A DNA stretch of 10,185 nt from JBHGBB01 sp041946755 (GTDB lineage: Bacteria > UBP4 > UBA4092 > JAOAEQ01). The stretch is from the NCBI GenBank assembly GCA_041946755.1, contig JBHGBB010000145.1:1-10185 (forward strand). The letters are read 5' to 3'. Numbering within the stretch: position 1 is the first letter of the stretch; each line of letters begins with the position of its first letter. The notes under the pieces are model-generated. The model saw only the letters and a list, made by a program, of their open reading frames with translations, did not search any database and was not told the origin of the DNA. Of this stretch, positions 1 to 7,483 are shown piece after piece. The translations under genes and the position numbers were made by a program.

Positions 1-152
1 ATTTTACTAATAAACGTTTTTAATTCGAGTGTTTTCGGCTGCCCTTCATACCCGGTAAGTTGGATTCCCACATCGGTAATCCGCTGTTCCCGGTTATCAA
101 TCATAATAAAATCGTTTCCTGCACCGCTGAATTTACTAAAAGGTATATTCAT
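1..152 (-). CDS. dapF: Diaminopimelate epimerase, N-terminal 50 codons (cut by window edge)
   Basis: The reading frame from the ATG at 152 down to the window edge begins MNIPFSKFSGAGNDFIMIDN. This is the hallmark start of diaminopimelate epimerase: a short first strand, then the G-x-GNDF substrate-binding loop (residues 10-15) and an (I/V)xIDN strand. The enzyme converts LL- to meso-diaminopimelate in the cytoplasm, the step before LysA, whose gene lies immediately upstream. The catalytic cysteines would lie beyond the window. No strong Shine-Dalgarno is seen; an AGGG lies 12 bases before the ATG. The 101-base gap to lysA is filled by a repeat element and a small palindrome. The identification rests on 50 residues but the motif is distinctive. 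Confidence 0.88.
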   Translation of the reverse strand, partial: MNIPFSKFSGAGNDFIMIDNREQRITDVGIQLTGYEGQPKTLELKTFISK

Positions 153-169
153 AGATAAATGCAGCCCTA

Positions 170-184
170 TCCGCCTTAGGCGGA
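170..184. repeat. 15-base palindrome in the dapF leader
   Basis: TCCGCCTTAGGCGGA is a perfect inverted repeat with 7-base arms around one central base. As RNA it would form a 6-bp GC-rich stem with a 3-base loop. It lies 18 bases upstream of the dapF start codon, between the heptamer element and the gene. It is not followed by a T-run in either direction, so it is not an intrinsic terminator. It may be a dispersed palindromic unit or a leader hairpin. Confidence 0.6.
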
Positions 185-188
185 GAAA

Positions 189-248
189 AGTCCTAAGTCC
201 TAAGTAAAACGAACGTCCCTTAGGACTGAAGACTTCGGACTTCGGACT
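189..248. repeat. Inverted pair of degenerate 7-base tandem arrays (locus 1, lysA-dapF gap)
   Basis: On the plus strand, units AGTCCTA, AGTCCTA and AGTAAAA occupy 189-209. After an 11-base spacer come four units in the opposite orientation at 221-248, reading on the minus strand AGTCCGA, AGTCCGA, AGTCTTC, AGTCCTA. The period is exactly seven bases and AGTCC is the most conserved part. The two sides can pair: AGTCCTAAG at 189-197 or 196-204 with CTTAGGACT at 219-227. The array starts six bases after the lysA stop codon. The same architecture recurs at 4351-4402 and 7786-7871. Confidence 0.75.
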
Positions 249-253
249 GTCTT

Positions 254-1495
254 TTACGTTTCTTGTTTCATTAAATCTTCATAGGTTTCACGGCGACGGA
301 CAACCTGATGCGATGCACCTTGAACCAGAACTTCTGCCGGTCGAAGCCGGCAGTTATAATTCGATGCCATCGAAAAGCCATACGCGCCTGCACCCATAAT
401 CGCAATCAAATCTCCGGCATCGACTGTTTGCAGTTTCCGATCGAGTGCCAGGAAATCGGCTGATTCGCAAACCGGGCCGACCACATCTACTTCAATCAAC
501 TTCGCATGAGTATCCTTATGCACCGGTAAAATTTCATGATAGGCATCATAGAGTGCCGGCCGGATTAAATCGGTCATCGAGGCATCGATGATAACAAACG
601 TTTTAACTCTGGTCTTTTTTACATAAAGAACTTTCGCAATCAGAATCCCGGCACTGCCGACCAGATATCGACCGGGTTCGAGAATCAACCGGCAGCCGAT
701 ATCTTTTACTAATGGCAGGATAGCTTTCGCCAGTTCCGTTGCCGGCATCGGAACCTCTTCACTATAAACAATCCCCATCCCACCCCCGATATTTAATACA
801 TCCAGCTGAATCCCTTCTTCCCGAAGTTTGCGCAGCAACGAAATCAACCGCTTAATCGAATCCACATACGGTTGCGGAGTAGCGATCTGCGACCCGATAT
901 GAATATGCATACCAACTACTTCCAGATTCGACATCTTCTTAACCGTCCGATAAAATTCCGGTGCTGCTTGATAATCGATCCCAAACTTATTCTCTTTCTT
1001 GCCGGTAGTAACATAATCATGGGTATGCGCATCGACATCCGGATTAACCCGAATCGCTATTTTCGCCTTTTTATGAAGCCGAACTGCTATCTGATTGATT
1101 AACTCCGCTTCCGGCATCGATTCGACATTAAACATCAAAATATTCGAGGTTAATGCATATTCTATTTCAGCGGCAGTCTTCCCGACTCCGGCATAAACGA
1201 TTTTCTGCGGATCGAATCCGGCTTTCAACGCCCGATACAATTCGCCCCCGGAAACGATATCTGCACCGCAACCCTGCTCGCGAAGAAGCTTACATAACGC
1301 CAGATTAAAATTCGCTTTGATTGAATAGCAGATTAAATGCTCGATTCCAGCAAATGCGGTATCCAGTTTCCGATAATGATCAACCAGTGTCTGCTGGCTA
1401 TAGAGATAGAATGGAGTCCCGATTTTCTCGGCTATTTCTGATATCCGATATTGTTCACAATAGAGTTCGTTATTCTGATATTCGAAATTATGCAT
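254..1495 (-). CDS. lysA: Diaminopimelate decarboxylase
   Basis: This 413-residue, PLP-dependent, alanine-racemase-fold (fold III) decarboxylase turns meso-diaminopimelate into L-lysine and CO2. It is full length for the family. Visible motifs are the PLP lysine K60 in YSIKAN (57-62), the HIHIGSQI barrel strand (197-204), the phosphate-binding glycine loop NIGGGMG (235-241), EPGR (273-276), the active-site GPVCESADF (340-348, catalytic Cys343), and the C-terminal GAYGFSMASNYN with the PLP-contacting tyrosine Y372. The start is ATG with a good ribosome site, AAGGGA, six bases upstream. dapF follows 101 bases downstream, so the last two steps of lysine synthesis are adjacent. The 50-base gap to the gene before it favours co-transcription. 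The call is secure. Confidence 0.97.
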   Translation of the reverse strand: MHNFEYQNNELYCEQYRISEIAEKIGTPFYLYSQQTLVDHYRKLDTAFAGIEHLICYSIKANFNLALCKLLREQGCGADIVSGGELYRALKAGFDPQKIVYAGVGKTAAEIEYALTSNILMFNVESMPEAELINQIAVRLHKKAKIAIRVNPDVDAHTHDYVTTGKKENKFGIDYQAAPEFYRTVKKMSNLEVVGMHIHIGSQIATPQPYVDSIKRLISLLRKLREEGIQLDVLNIGGGMGIVYSEEVPMPATELAKAILPLVKDIGCRLILEPGRYLVGSAGILIAKVLYVKKTRVKTFVIIDASMTDLIRPALYDAYHEILPVHKDTHAKLIEVDVVGPVCESADFLALDRKLQTVDAGDLIAIMGAGAYGFSMASNYNCRLRPAEVLVQGASHQVVRRRETYEDLMKQET

Positions 1496-1501
1496 AATAT
1501 T

Positions 1502-1507
1502 TCCCTT
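1502..1507 (-). promoter_or_regulatory. Ribosome binding site of lysA
   Basis: AAGGGA lies six bases before the lysA ATG. It is one of only two clear Shine-Dalgarno sequences in this gene block and supports the ATG at 1495 as the start. Confidence 0.6.
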
Positions 1508-1545
1508 TTAGAATAAAAAAATCGTTTCGTTTATCTATGCTTATT

Positions 1546-2847
1546 TTACCCTGAAACGCCTACCAGCTCCGAACAAATCTTTTCCTGCCATTGTTTTCTT
1601 TCCAATTCGCGTTTAATCCGCCTCTGACGGACTAATTTATCGCCCAGAAACGGGGCAAACCGATCCCATTTCTGTGGTTTATCCACCGGATATTGGAACA
1701 AATCCGACGGTGCTGGAATCGATTTAAATCTAGCGATAAACTCCTGCTGTTTGCTGATCAACCGGTTCCGCGCATCGATAACATTCGGGAACGCTAATCC
1801 ACCCAGCCATTCTTTAATTACCAACGCATTTTGTACCTGTTTGGTATGATAATCGATGCCATGGGCATATTGTTCCAACTGTACCGCCAGTTCTTTCGGT
1901 AAATATATATAGAACTGGTTGGTTTTCCGATAGGTTTCAATCATTTTCTGGAATGCCGGTCCACTTTCCCACCGGTCCAAGAAAATTGATTTTATATTCT
2001 CGGTAAAAAAGCTTGCCGCATATCCTGATTCCGGTTGAACGGTTAATTGTTTACTAGCATTTTCCGGTACCATTATTTTCGATTTATCTTGCGAAAACAC
2101 CAGCTTTTCTTTCGTTAAATGTCTACAAAAAGCTTCAATTACATCAAACAAGATTATGGTTGCTTGTCGAACCATTTCTTTCAATCGCTGATACCGTTCT
2201 AATCCGGATTTAAACCAATTCTGGAGCAACTCCGTTAACTCGGCATTGAATTTATCCCAAGTCTGGTTTTTCTTCTTGGTCGCCTGGGTAAAATGGATAA
2301 TAATATCCCGGGTAGCTTCCAATTGGATTAATGTTTCTGCAACTGCAAATTTCCCTTCAACTAATTCTGGAATAAAATAATTCAATGGTGATACCATAAG
2401 GCGGTCGTTTAAATAAGAGCACCAGGTGAATGACCGCTCTTCACCGGGCAATAAATTAAACCTTATTTCCTGGCCATATAATCGTTGCAATGCTAGTGGC
2501 GGCGATAACTGATAGATATCCCGAAACATGATTTCGGTATATACTTTCGGAAACTGGAATAAAGCTGAATCGGATAACAATTTGCGAGTGGTAGCAATCA
2601 ATCCCGATTCAATCGCTTTCGGGTCATGTTGTTCCAGGAGAATATACACCAAATCCAGTTTGGTGATTCCGGGATAAACCTGATAATTAGCGATATAGAT
2701 CGAATGTAACCCGGCAAACCGGGTTACTTCTCGAACAAACCGGTCTCGTTCATGCACACAAGTTTCTTCGGTTAATTCTACCGGATTGGCATAATATTCA
2801 TATGCCGGTAGCTGAATTGATTTCAATACTTCGGTTACCGATATCAT
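1546..2847 (-). CDS. Unrecognised 433-residue protein between argH and lysA (possible degenerate nucleotidyltransferase-like N-domain)
   Basis: I do not recognise this family. The protein is soluble, with no signal peptide and no convincing membrane segment. Residues 48-70 (HSIYIANYQVYPG, then ITKLDLVYIL) resemble the strand-turn-strand of polymerase-beta-type nucleotidyltransferases, where a glycine turn is followed by S-D-x-D-hydrophobic. Here the first acidic residue is replaced (K-L-D), so if related it may be inactive or changed in function. A later strand-like YTEIMF (103-108) could be the third strand. Residues 160-245 are strongly helical. The C-terminal third is mixed and ends in a very basic helix (about 405-424). 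The gene starts at ATG 2847 without a visible Shine-Dalgarno. It sits 101 bases after argH and 50 before lysA, consistent with the operon, but nothing shows an amino-acid-synthesis role. Confidence 0.85.
   Translation of the reverse strand: MISVTEVLKSIQLPAYEYYANPVELTEETCVHERDRFVREVTRFAGLHSIYIANYQVYPGITKLDLVYILLEQHDPKAIESGLIATTRKLLSDSALFQFPKVYTEIMFRDIYQLSPPLALQRLYGQEIRFNLLPGEERSFTWCSYLNDRLMVSPLNYFIPELVEGKFAVAETLIQLEATRDIIIHFTQATKKKNQTWDKFNAELTELLQNWFKSGLERYQRLKEMVRQATIILFDVIEAFCRHLTKEKLVFSQDKSKIMVPENASKQLTVQPESGYAASFFTENIKSIFLDRWESGPAFQKMIETYRKTNQFYIYLPKELAVQLEQYAHGIDYHTKQVQNALVIKEWLGGLAFPNVIDARNRLISKQQEFIARFKSIPAPSDLFQYPVDKPQKWDRFAPFLGDKLVRQRRIKRELERKQWQEKICSELVGVSG
2706..2727. other. Perfect 9-bp hairpin inside the unknown gene
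   Basis: GTAACCCGG (2706-2714) is followed by a CAAA loop and its exact inverse CCGGGTTAC (2719-2727). In the mRNA it would be a GC-rich nine-pair stem with a four-base loop, about 120 bases after the start codon, encoding residues 41-47. No U-run follows, so it is not an intrinsic terminator. It may be a chance consequence of the coding sequence or an mRNA structure. Confidence 0.55.
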
Positions 2848-2948
2848 AGTTCGACTTAAGCCAAAGGTTTATTTTGAAAGGTATCTACCTGGTTCAGAGT
2901 TATCTATCGGAGATATCCGCGTATGATCTATTTTACTATTTCGATCTA

Positions 2949-4334
2949 TTATTTTAACAACCTTTTATATGCTGCAGCGATAGCTTTTTTTACCTGACGG
3001 GTTGCAGTTCCACCGGGGATATCTCGCGAATTGATACTTTGCTGGATATCGAATACCTGATAAACGTCTTTATTAAATAACGGGCTGATTTGTTTAAATG
3101 TTTGCAGGGATATTTCATCCAACGCCTTTTTATTAGTTTCGCAATATCGCACCAATTTCCCGACGATTTCATGCGCTTCCCGGAACGGTATCCCTTTTTT
3201 CGTCAGATAATCGGCAATATCGGTTGCTGTCGAATATCCCATTTCGGCCATTAACCGCATCCGGACTGCGTTGATTTTTATTCCCGGCAACATTTTGGTT
3301 AATACCGTCAACGCGATAGTTAAGGTATCGATGGTATCGAATATCGGCTCTTTATCTTCCTGCAAATCCTTGTTGTAGGATAACGGTAGCCCTTTTAAAA
3401 CGGTTAATAGTGCCATTAAGTTTCCATAAACTCGCCCGGTTTTACCGCGGAGTAATTCCGCAACATCCGGATTCTTTTTCTGCGGCATAATACTGCTGCC
3501 GGTACAAAACGCATCCGCAATTTCGATAAATCCGAATTCGGTTGATGACCATAATACTAATTCTTCTGCCAACCGGGATAAATGGAGCATGATGATTGCA
3601 GAACCGCTTAAGAATTCAACGGCAAAATCCCGGTCTGAGACCGTATCAATGCTATTTTTGGTTATCGCTGGGAATTCTAATTGTTTGGCAACATAATTCC
3701 GGTCGATCGGAAACGAAGTTCCTGCTAACGCGCCGGCACCTAACGGCATTATATTCACGCGCTGATATATTTCCTGCAATCGTTCGGTATCTCGGGCAAA
3801 CATTTCTCCATACGCCAGCAGATAATGCGAAAATAGTATCGGCTGCGCATGTTGTAAATGGGTAAATCCGGGCATAACCACGGTAATGTTTTTTTCCGCT
3901 ACTTTGAGAATAGTTTCCTGTAAGCCTTGAACCAATCGAGTTATTTCATGAATCGCATCTCGTAAATAGAGCCGTAAATCCAATATCACCTGATCATTCC
4001 GGCTTCGTGCGGTGTGCAGTTTACCTGCCGGAGCGCCAATTTTCGATTTCAGCCTTTTTTCGATACTCATATGGATATCTTCATCTGCCGGATTAAACCG
4101 GAATTTACCGGTTTCAATTTCGGTTAATATCTCTTGCAAACCGCGAACGATTTGGATCATTTCTTTGCTTGATACAATCCGGCATTTCGCCAACATCTGA
4201 ACATGAGCGATGCTTCCCAGAATATCATAGCGATAGAGCCGTTTATCAAAATGTAAAGATCCGGTAAATTGATCTACGCTCGAATCTGTTTCGCCGATAA
4301 ATCTTCCTGACCATAACTTTTTATGTTTTGGCAT
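2949..4334 (-). CDS. argH: Argininosuccinate lyase
   Basis: This 461-residue cytoplasmic enzyme splits argininosuccinate into arginine and fumarate, the last step of arginine synthesis. It is the usual length for the fumarase/aspartase superfamily. The N-terminal KLWSGRF (6-12) is typical of ArgH. Substrate-binding HTARSRNDQ is at 107-115, GFTHLQHAQP with the general-acid/base region at 156-165, and the superfamily signature GSSIMPQKKNPD at 279-290, with the catalytic serine at 281. The start is ATG at 4334. The preceding bases are A-rich without a Shine-Dalgarno, and the heptamer element begins 16 bases upstream. No argG is in the window. The gene may be read through from the PTS genes, but the 88-base gap and repeat element leave room for separate control. 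Confidence 0.97.
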   Translation of the reverse strand: MPKHKKLWSGRFIGETDSSVDQFTGSLHFDKRLYRYDILGSIAHVQMLAKCRIVSSKEMIQIVRGLQEILTEIETGKFRFNPADEDIHMSIEKRLKSKIGAPAGKLHTARSRNDQVILDLRLYLRDAIHEITRLVQGLQETILKVAEKNITVVMPGFTHLQHAQPILFSHYLLAYGEMFARDTERLQEIYQRVNIMPLGAGALAGTSFPIDRNYVAKQLEFPAITKNSIDTVSDRDFAVEFLSGSAIIMLHLSRLAEELVLWSSTEFGFIEIADAFCTGSSIMPQKKNPDVAELLRGKTGRVYGNLMALLTVLKGLPLSYNKDLQEDKEPIFDTIDTLTIALTVLTKMLPGIKINAVRMRLMAEMGYSTATDIADYLTKKGIPFREAHEIVGKLVRYCETNKKALDEISLQTFKQISPLFNKDVYQVFDIQQSINSRDIPGGTATRQVKKAIAAAYKRLLK

Positions 4335-4350
4335 AAGATTAAGTTTTTTT

Positions 4351-4402
4351 GATTCTAGAATCTAGATTTGCTATTTCCGTCTAGCATCTAACCTCTAAAA
4401 TC
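4351..4402. repeat. Inverted pair of degenerate 7-base tandem arrays (locus 2, isomerase-argH gap)
   Basis: On the plus strand GATTCTA and GAATCTA (then GATTTGC) run from 4351. From 4375 to 4402 there are four units in the opposite orientation, reading on the minus strand GATTTTA, GAGGTTA, GATGCTA, GACGGAA. The consensus is GAnnnTA with a seven-base period. The first 12 bases (4351-4362) are also a perfect palindrome, GATTCTAGAATC. The unit differs from loci 1 and 3 (AGTCCTA) but the period, the CTA/TA tail and the inverted layout are shared. The element fills most of the 88-base gap. Confidence 0.65.
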
Positions 4403-4422
4403 AGAAATGATTTTATATCTTA

Positions 4423-5484
4423 CTACGCTAATTTTTTCTTCAAAAAATCTATTTTATCTACCGGGGTTGGATCTACTCCATTGAGAATCGCCAGGTAATA
4501 ACTCACGAAATCGCCGAGATAGATTACCGACCATAACCGGGCTAATAATGAATCCCCTTGAGTCCAGATATCGGTAACACCGTCAGCATAATCATGAATC
4601 AAATCCCGGGTAATCTGAAACCGTTTTTGTATTTGCGGATGGTCTTCTTTATCCCGGATCAAAATGACCTGCATTTTGTTCATGAAGTCTTTTAACACTT
4701 CCCAACCAACTATCTCATTATGATTCAGTTCCGATAGCACCTGGGAATTGGCTAAACATTTACTATTTTCATTGATCTGGCATCGCCATCGAGTTACAAT
4801 ACTATCGAATTTGTCTCCGGAAGCATAAATAACCGCAAATTTACCGAATAGCCGGCTGGCAATTTGTTTGGCTACATTCTGTTCTATAGCAATCTCTCTG
4901 GCATATTGTTCTCGCAATTTTCGTAATAAGGCTATTGCTTCAGCAATCTCTTCTTTTTTATCCTGAATGAACTTCTGCCCGGATAAAACCAGCAAGGCAG
5001 GGAAAAAAGAGTAGCCGATTGCAGTCCGTGGCGGCAATCCAGGAGGAATAATAATCACTGGAAATCCGTCTTCTTTCGCCATTGCCGCTAAGTTTCCACC
5101 ACTGGTTATGCAAAGGATTCGAGCACGTTTTTCTTTTGCCTGGTTGTATGCAGATAATGTTTCTTCAGTATCTCCGGAATAACTACTGGCGATAAAAAAA
5201 GTCGAGTGGTCAACAAAAGAGGGTAAATTATAATTCCGATTTACTACCAGGGGAATTGCCAGCTCATGGGATAAATAATTTTGTAACAAATCACCACTGA
5301 TTGCTGAACCACCGAGTCCGGCAAATAGAATGTTCTGGATATTATTTACTTTACCTACTTCAGCCTTTTCACCAATAGCAACCGCTGCTTCACATTGTTC
5401 CGGTAGATTATAAAGCAATGAAAACATATTACTCTGGTCAATACTTTCAACTTTCTGGATATTATCAAAAAGATATGTAGACAT
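4423..5484 (-). CDS. Bifunctional phosphoglucose/phosphomannose isomerase (SIS-domain type)
   Basis: This protein of about 353 residues has two SIS sugar-isomerase domains. It belongs to the small PGI/PMI family first characterised in archaea, which interconverts glucose-6-P or mannose-6-P with fructose-6-P. Numbered from the ATG at 5484, it shows GLGGSAISGD (56-65), the phosphate-binding SYSGDTEET (101-109) and PPRTAIGYSFF (151-161). It also shows NENSK with Glu239 and SELNHNEIVGW with His255. The Glu-His spacing of 16 equals that of the catalytic Glu203/His219 recalled for the Pyrobaculum enzyme. A TTG at 5508 would add eight residues; both starts have a purine-rich site upstream. I prefer the ATG because the next residues match the usual family start. 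Its place after ptsI suggests it handles sugar phosphates delivered by the PTS. Confidence 0.9.
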   Translation of the reverse strand: MSTYLFDNIQKVESIDQSNMFSLLYNLPEQCEAAVAIGEKAEVGKVNNIQNILFAGLGGSAISGDLLQNYLSHELAIPLVVNRNYNLPSFVDHSTFFIASSYSGDTEETLSAYNQAKEKRARILCITSGGNLAAMAKEDGFPVIIIPPGLPPRTAIGYSFFPALLVLSGQKFIQDKKEEIAEAIALLRKLREQYAREIAIEQNVAKQIASRLFGKFAVIYASGDKFDSIVTRWRCQINENSKCLANSQVLSELNHNEIVGWEVLKDFMNKMQVILIRDKEDHPQIQKRFQITRDLIHDYADGVTDIWTQGDSLLARLWSVIYLGDFVSYYLAILNGVDPTPVDKIDFLKKKLA

Positions 5485-5570
5485 ATAAAAATTCCATCCT
5501 AAATCCAAAGCTTTTACCTTTAAAGTAAATCCTTTGAGACTTAAAATATTTTTTATTTATGATTGTCGTT

Positions 5571-7304
5571 TTATATTATTTCCGGTAATATTTGGTTTAC
5601 CCGGCGTTCTAGGTATTCTCGAATTTCATCTGCGGTCGATAATCCGAAAACGGTTCTTGCTAATTCTTTCGATTCCTGCATGCTTACCGATCGGACGATT
5701 TTCTTTATCCCCGGGACCGCTACCGGCCCCATACTAAATTCATCCAGGCCTAATCCGAGTAAAATCATAGCGAATTTCGGATCGCCAGCCATTTCACCGC
5801 ACATCCCTACCCAGATCCCGGCATTATGTCCCGCATCGATAACCCATTTGATAAACCGGAGTACTGCCGGATGTAAGGGATCATAGAGATGCGCAATCCG
5901 TTCATTCACTCGGTCAACCGCCAAGGTATATTGAATTAAATCATTGGTTCCGATACTAAAGAAATCCACTTCTTTCGCTAAAATATCGGCTGTCATCGCT
6001 GCAGAAGGAATTTCGATCATAATACCGACCTGGAGATTCGGGTCGTACTTCTTTCCTTCAGCAGCTAATTCTCGTTTGGTTTCATCAAGAATCGCCAAGG
6101 CTGCCCGGAGTTCTTTAACTCCGGAAATCATCGGGAACATGACCTTAACCGAACCGAATACACTCGCTCGCAATAGTGCGCGGAGTTGGGCTTTAAAAAT
6201 ATCCGGCCGCTCTAAACAGAACCGAATCGCCCGGCAACCTAAAAAGGGATTCATTTCTGCAGGAATATCCAGTTGCGACATAAACTTATCGCCGCCGAGG
6301 TCCATGGTTCGAATGATTACCGACCGCGGCGCGAAACTTTCCGCTACTGCCCGATATGCCTCTAACTGCTCTTCTTCCGAAGGGAAATCCGGCCGGTTCA
6401 TATACAGGAATTCGGTACGGTATAGCCCGACTCCATCAGCGCCATGCCGTTTTACATGTTCGATTTCTTCCGGCAATTCGATGTTTGCTGCTACTGTGAC
6501 TTTATATCCGTCAGTAGTTTCCGCCGGTAATTCTTTTAATTTTTCCAGTTCTCGTTCGAACAATACATATCGGCGCTGCATTTCCTGATATTCGGTTAAC
6601 GTTGCTGGATCGGGATTAACGATTACGACTCCATGCGAGCCATCAACAATAACCATATCTCCGGATTTAATCATGGCGGTAACAGTACCCAATCCAACTA
6701 CTGCCGGGATTTCTAATGCCCGGGCCATAATCGCCGTATGTGAAGTTCTGCTACCGGTATCGGTAGCAAATCCGATAACCTTTTCCTTAACCATCGATGC
6801 CGTATCCGATGGCGCTAAATCATAGGCAACCACAACTACTTCTTCGTTTAATTGCGCTAATGATTCCCGTTCTCTCCCTAACAAATTCGCAATTACCCGC
6901 CGGCCGACATCGCGAAGATCAGTCGCTCGTTCCCGCAAATATTCATCTTCCATTTTGGCAAAAACCCCGATCATTTTCTGCAATACTTGCGAGAGGCCGA
7001 ATTCTACATTCGTTTGGTCTTTTTTGATGCGGTCAATCGTCTGCTGGACCAGGGTCGGGTCTTCTAATACCATCAAATGGGTAGCAAAAATCCGGGCATG
7101 CGCTTCACCCAGTTCGCGTTCAACTTTATTTTTTAGGTTAGTAAGTTGGCTTTTTGTCTTATTAATCGCTTCGGTGAACCGGGCGATTTCTGCCTCGATT
7201 TCTTCTGGAACGATTTTCCGTTCGGGAATATAATATCGTTCACTATCGAGGAGAAAGACTTTTCCGATGGCAATTCCAGGAGAAACTCCAATCCCTTTAA
7301 TCAT
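5571..7304 (-). CDS. ptsI: PTS Enzyme I (phosphoenolpyruvate-protein phosphotransferase)
   Basis: This 577-residue soluble enzyme takes phosphate from PEP onto its own histidine and passes it to HPr. All domains are present. The start is KGIGVSPGIAIG (3-14), followed by the helical HPr-binding insert (about 30-145) and the phosphohistidine domain with GSRTSHTAIMAR, active His189. The PEP-binding barrel carries LYRTEFLY (Arg296), IRTMDLGGDK (Arg332), MIEIPSA (Glu431), GTNDLIQYT (Asn454, Asp455) and the catalytic MCGEMAGDP (Cys502). Length and motif spacing match standard Enzyme I. The ATG at 7304 has the best ribosome site in the window, AAGGAG five bases upstream. ptsH lies 179 bases before it, and that gap is itself coding-like. 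Confidence 0.98.
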   Translation of the reverse strand: MIKGIGVSPGIAIGKVFLLDSERYYIPERKIVPEEIEAEIARFTEAINKTKSQLTNLKNKVERELGEAHARIFATHLMVLEDPTLVQQTIDRIKKDQTNVEFGLSQVLQKMIGVFAKMEDEYLRERATDLRDVGRRVIANLLGRERESLAQLNEEVVVVAYDLAPSDTASMVKEKVIGFATDTGSRTSHTAIMARALEIPAVVGLGTVTAMIKSGDMVIVDGSHGVVIVNPDPATLTEYQEMQRRYVLFERELEKLKELPAETTDGYKVTVAANIELPEEIEHVKRHGADGVGLYRTEFLYMNRPDFPSEEEQLEAYRAVAESFAPRSVIIRTMDLGGDKFMSQLDIPAEMNPFLGCRAIRFCLERPDIFKAQLRALLRASVFGSVKVMFPMISGVKELRAALAILDETKRELAAEGKKYDPNLQVGIMIEIPSAAMTADILAKEVDFFSIGTNDLIQYTLAVDRVNERIAHLYDPLHPAVLRFIKWVIDAGHNAGIWVGMCGEMAGDPKFAMILLGLGLDEFSMGPVAVPGIKKIVRSVSMQESKELARTVFGLSTADEIREYLERRVNQILPEII

Positions 7305-7483
7305 AAATGCTCCTTCAGGCTAGTGGCCGAATTTTGTTCTGTATGCAACGCCAATTCTTGATCAATTAAGGAATTAATAGAATCAAGCTGTTATTCAGGA
7401 TATGCAAAACCTTTTTTCTGGTTTAGTTCTATTACTAATTTATGTAATTCCACAATTCGCAATCCCAAATCCGCAATGCTCTT
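7301..7483 (-). pseudogene. Coding-like frame between ptsH and ptsI interrupted by one stop
   Basis: Directly after the HPr stop and in the same frame, 30 codons read KSIADLGLRIVELHKLVIEL then NQKKGFAYPE. A TAA follows, then 29 codons reading QLDSINSLIDQELALHTEQN then SATSLKEHL and a TGA that overlaps the ptsI start as ATGA. Both halves look like amphipathic helices with hydrophobic residues every three or four positions, as in small two-helix proteins. There is no ATG start; TTG or GTG codons exist near the beginning. It could be a decayed small gene, two tiny translated frames, or a former HPr extension. An imperfect hairpin (CTTGAT at 7357-7362 with ATCAAG at 7382-7387, inner ATTAA/TTAAT) lies in it. 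A chance open frame is still possible. Confidence 0.3.
7310..7315 (-). promoter_or_regulatory. Ribosome binding site of ptsI
   Basis: AAGGAG is placed five bases before the ATG at 7304. This strong site fixes the Enzyme I start. The TGA of the preceding coding-like frame overlaps that ATG as ATGA. Confidence 0.75.

Noticed and set aside
189..248. CRISPR-like array
   Set aside because: The units are only seven bases, contiguous, degenerate and inverted; there are no unique spacers and no cas genes.
2863..2945. Another heptamer element in the gap between the unknown gene and argH
   Set aside because: Repeats of ATCTAT and AATAG are present, but their spacing is 8 and 10 bases rather than a steady 7, so it does not fit the family.
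5944..6588. Long plus-strand open frame of 214 codons opposite ptsI
   Set aside because: It lies entirely antisense to a well-supported Enzyme I gene, and its translation is serine- and isoleucine-rich without family resemblance; it is a codon-bias shadow.
7357..7387. Hairpin in the ptsH-ptsI gap as an intrinsic terminator
   Set aside because: The stem is AT-rich with an internal loop and no U-run follows on the minus strand. The two genes are expected to be co-transcribed.
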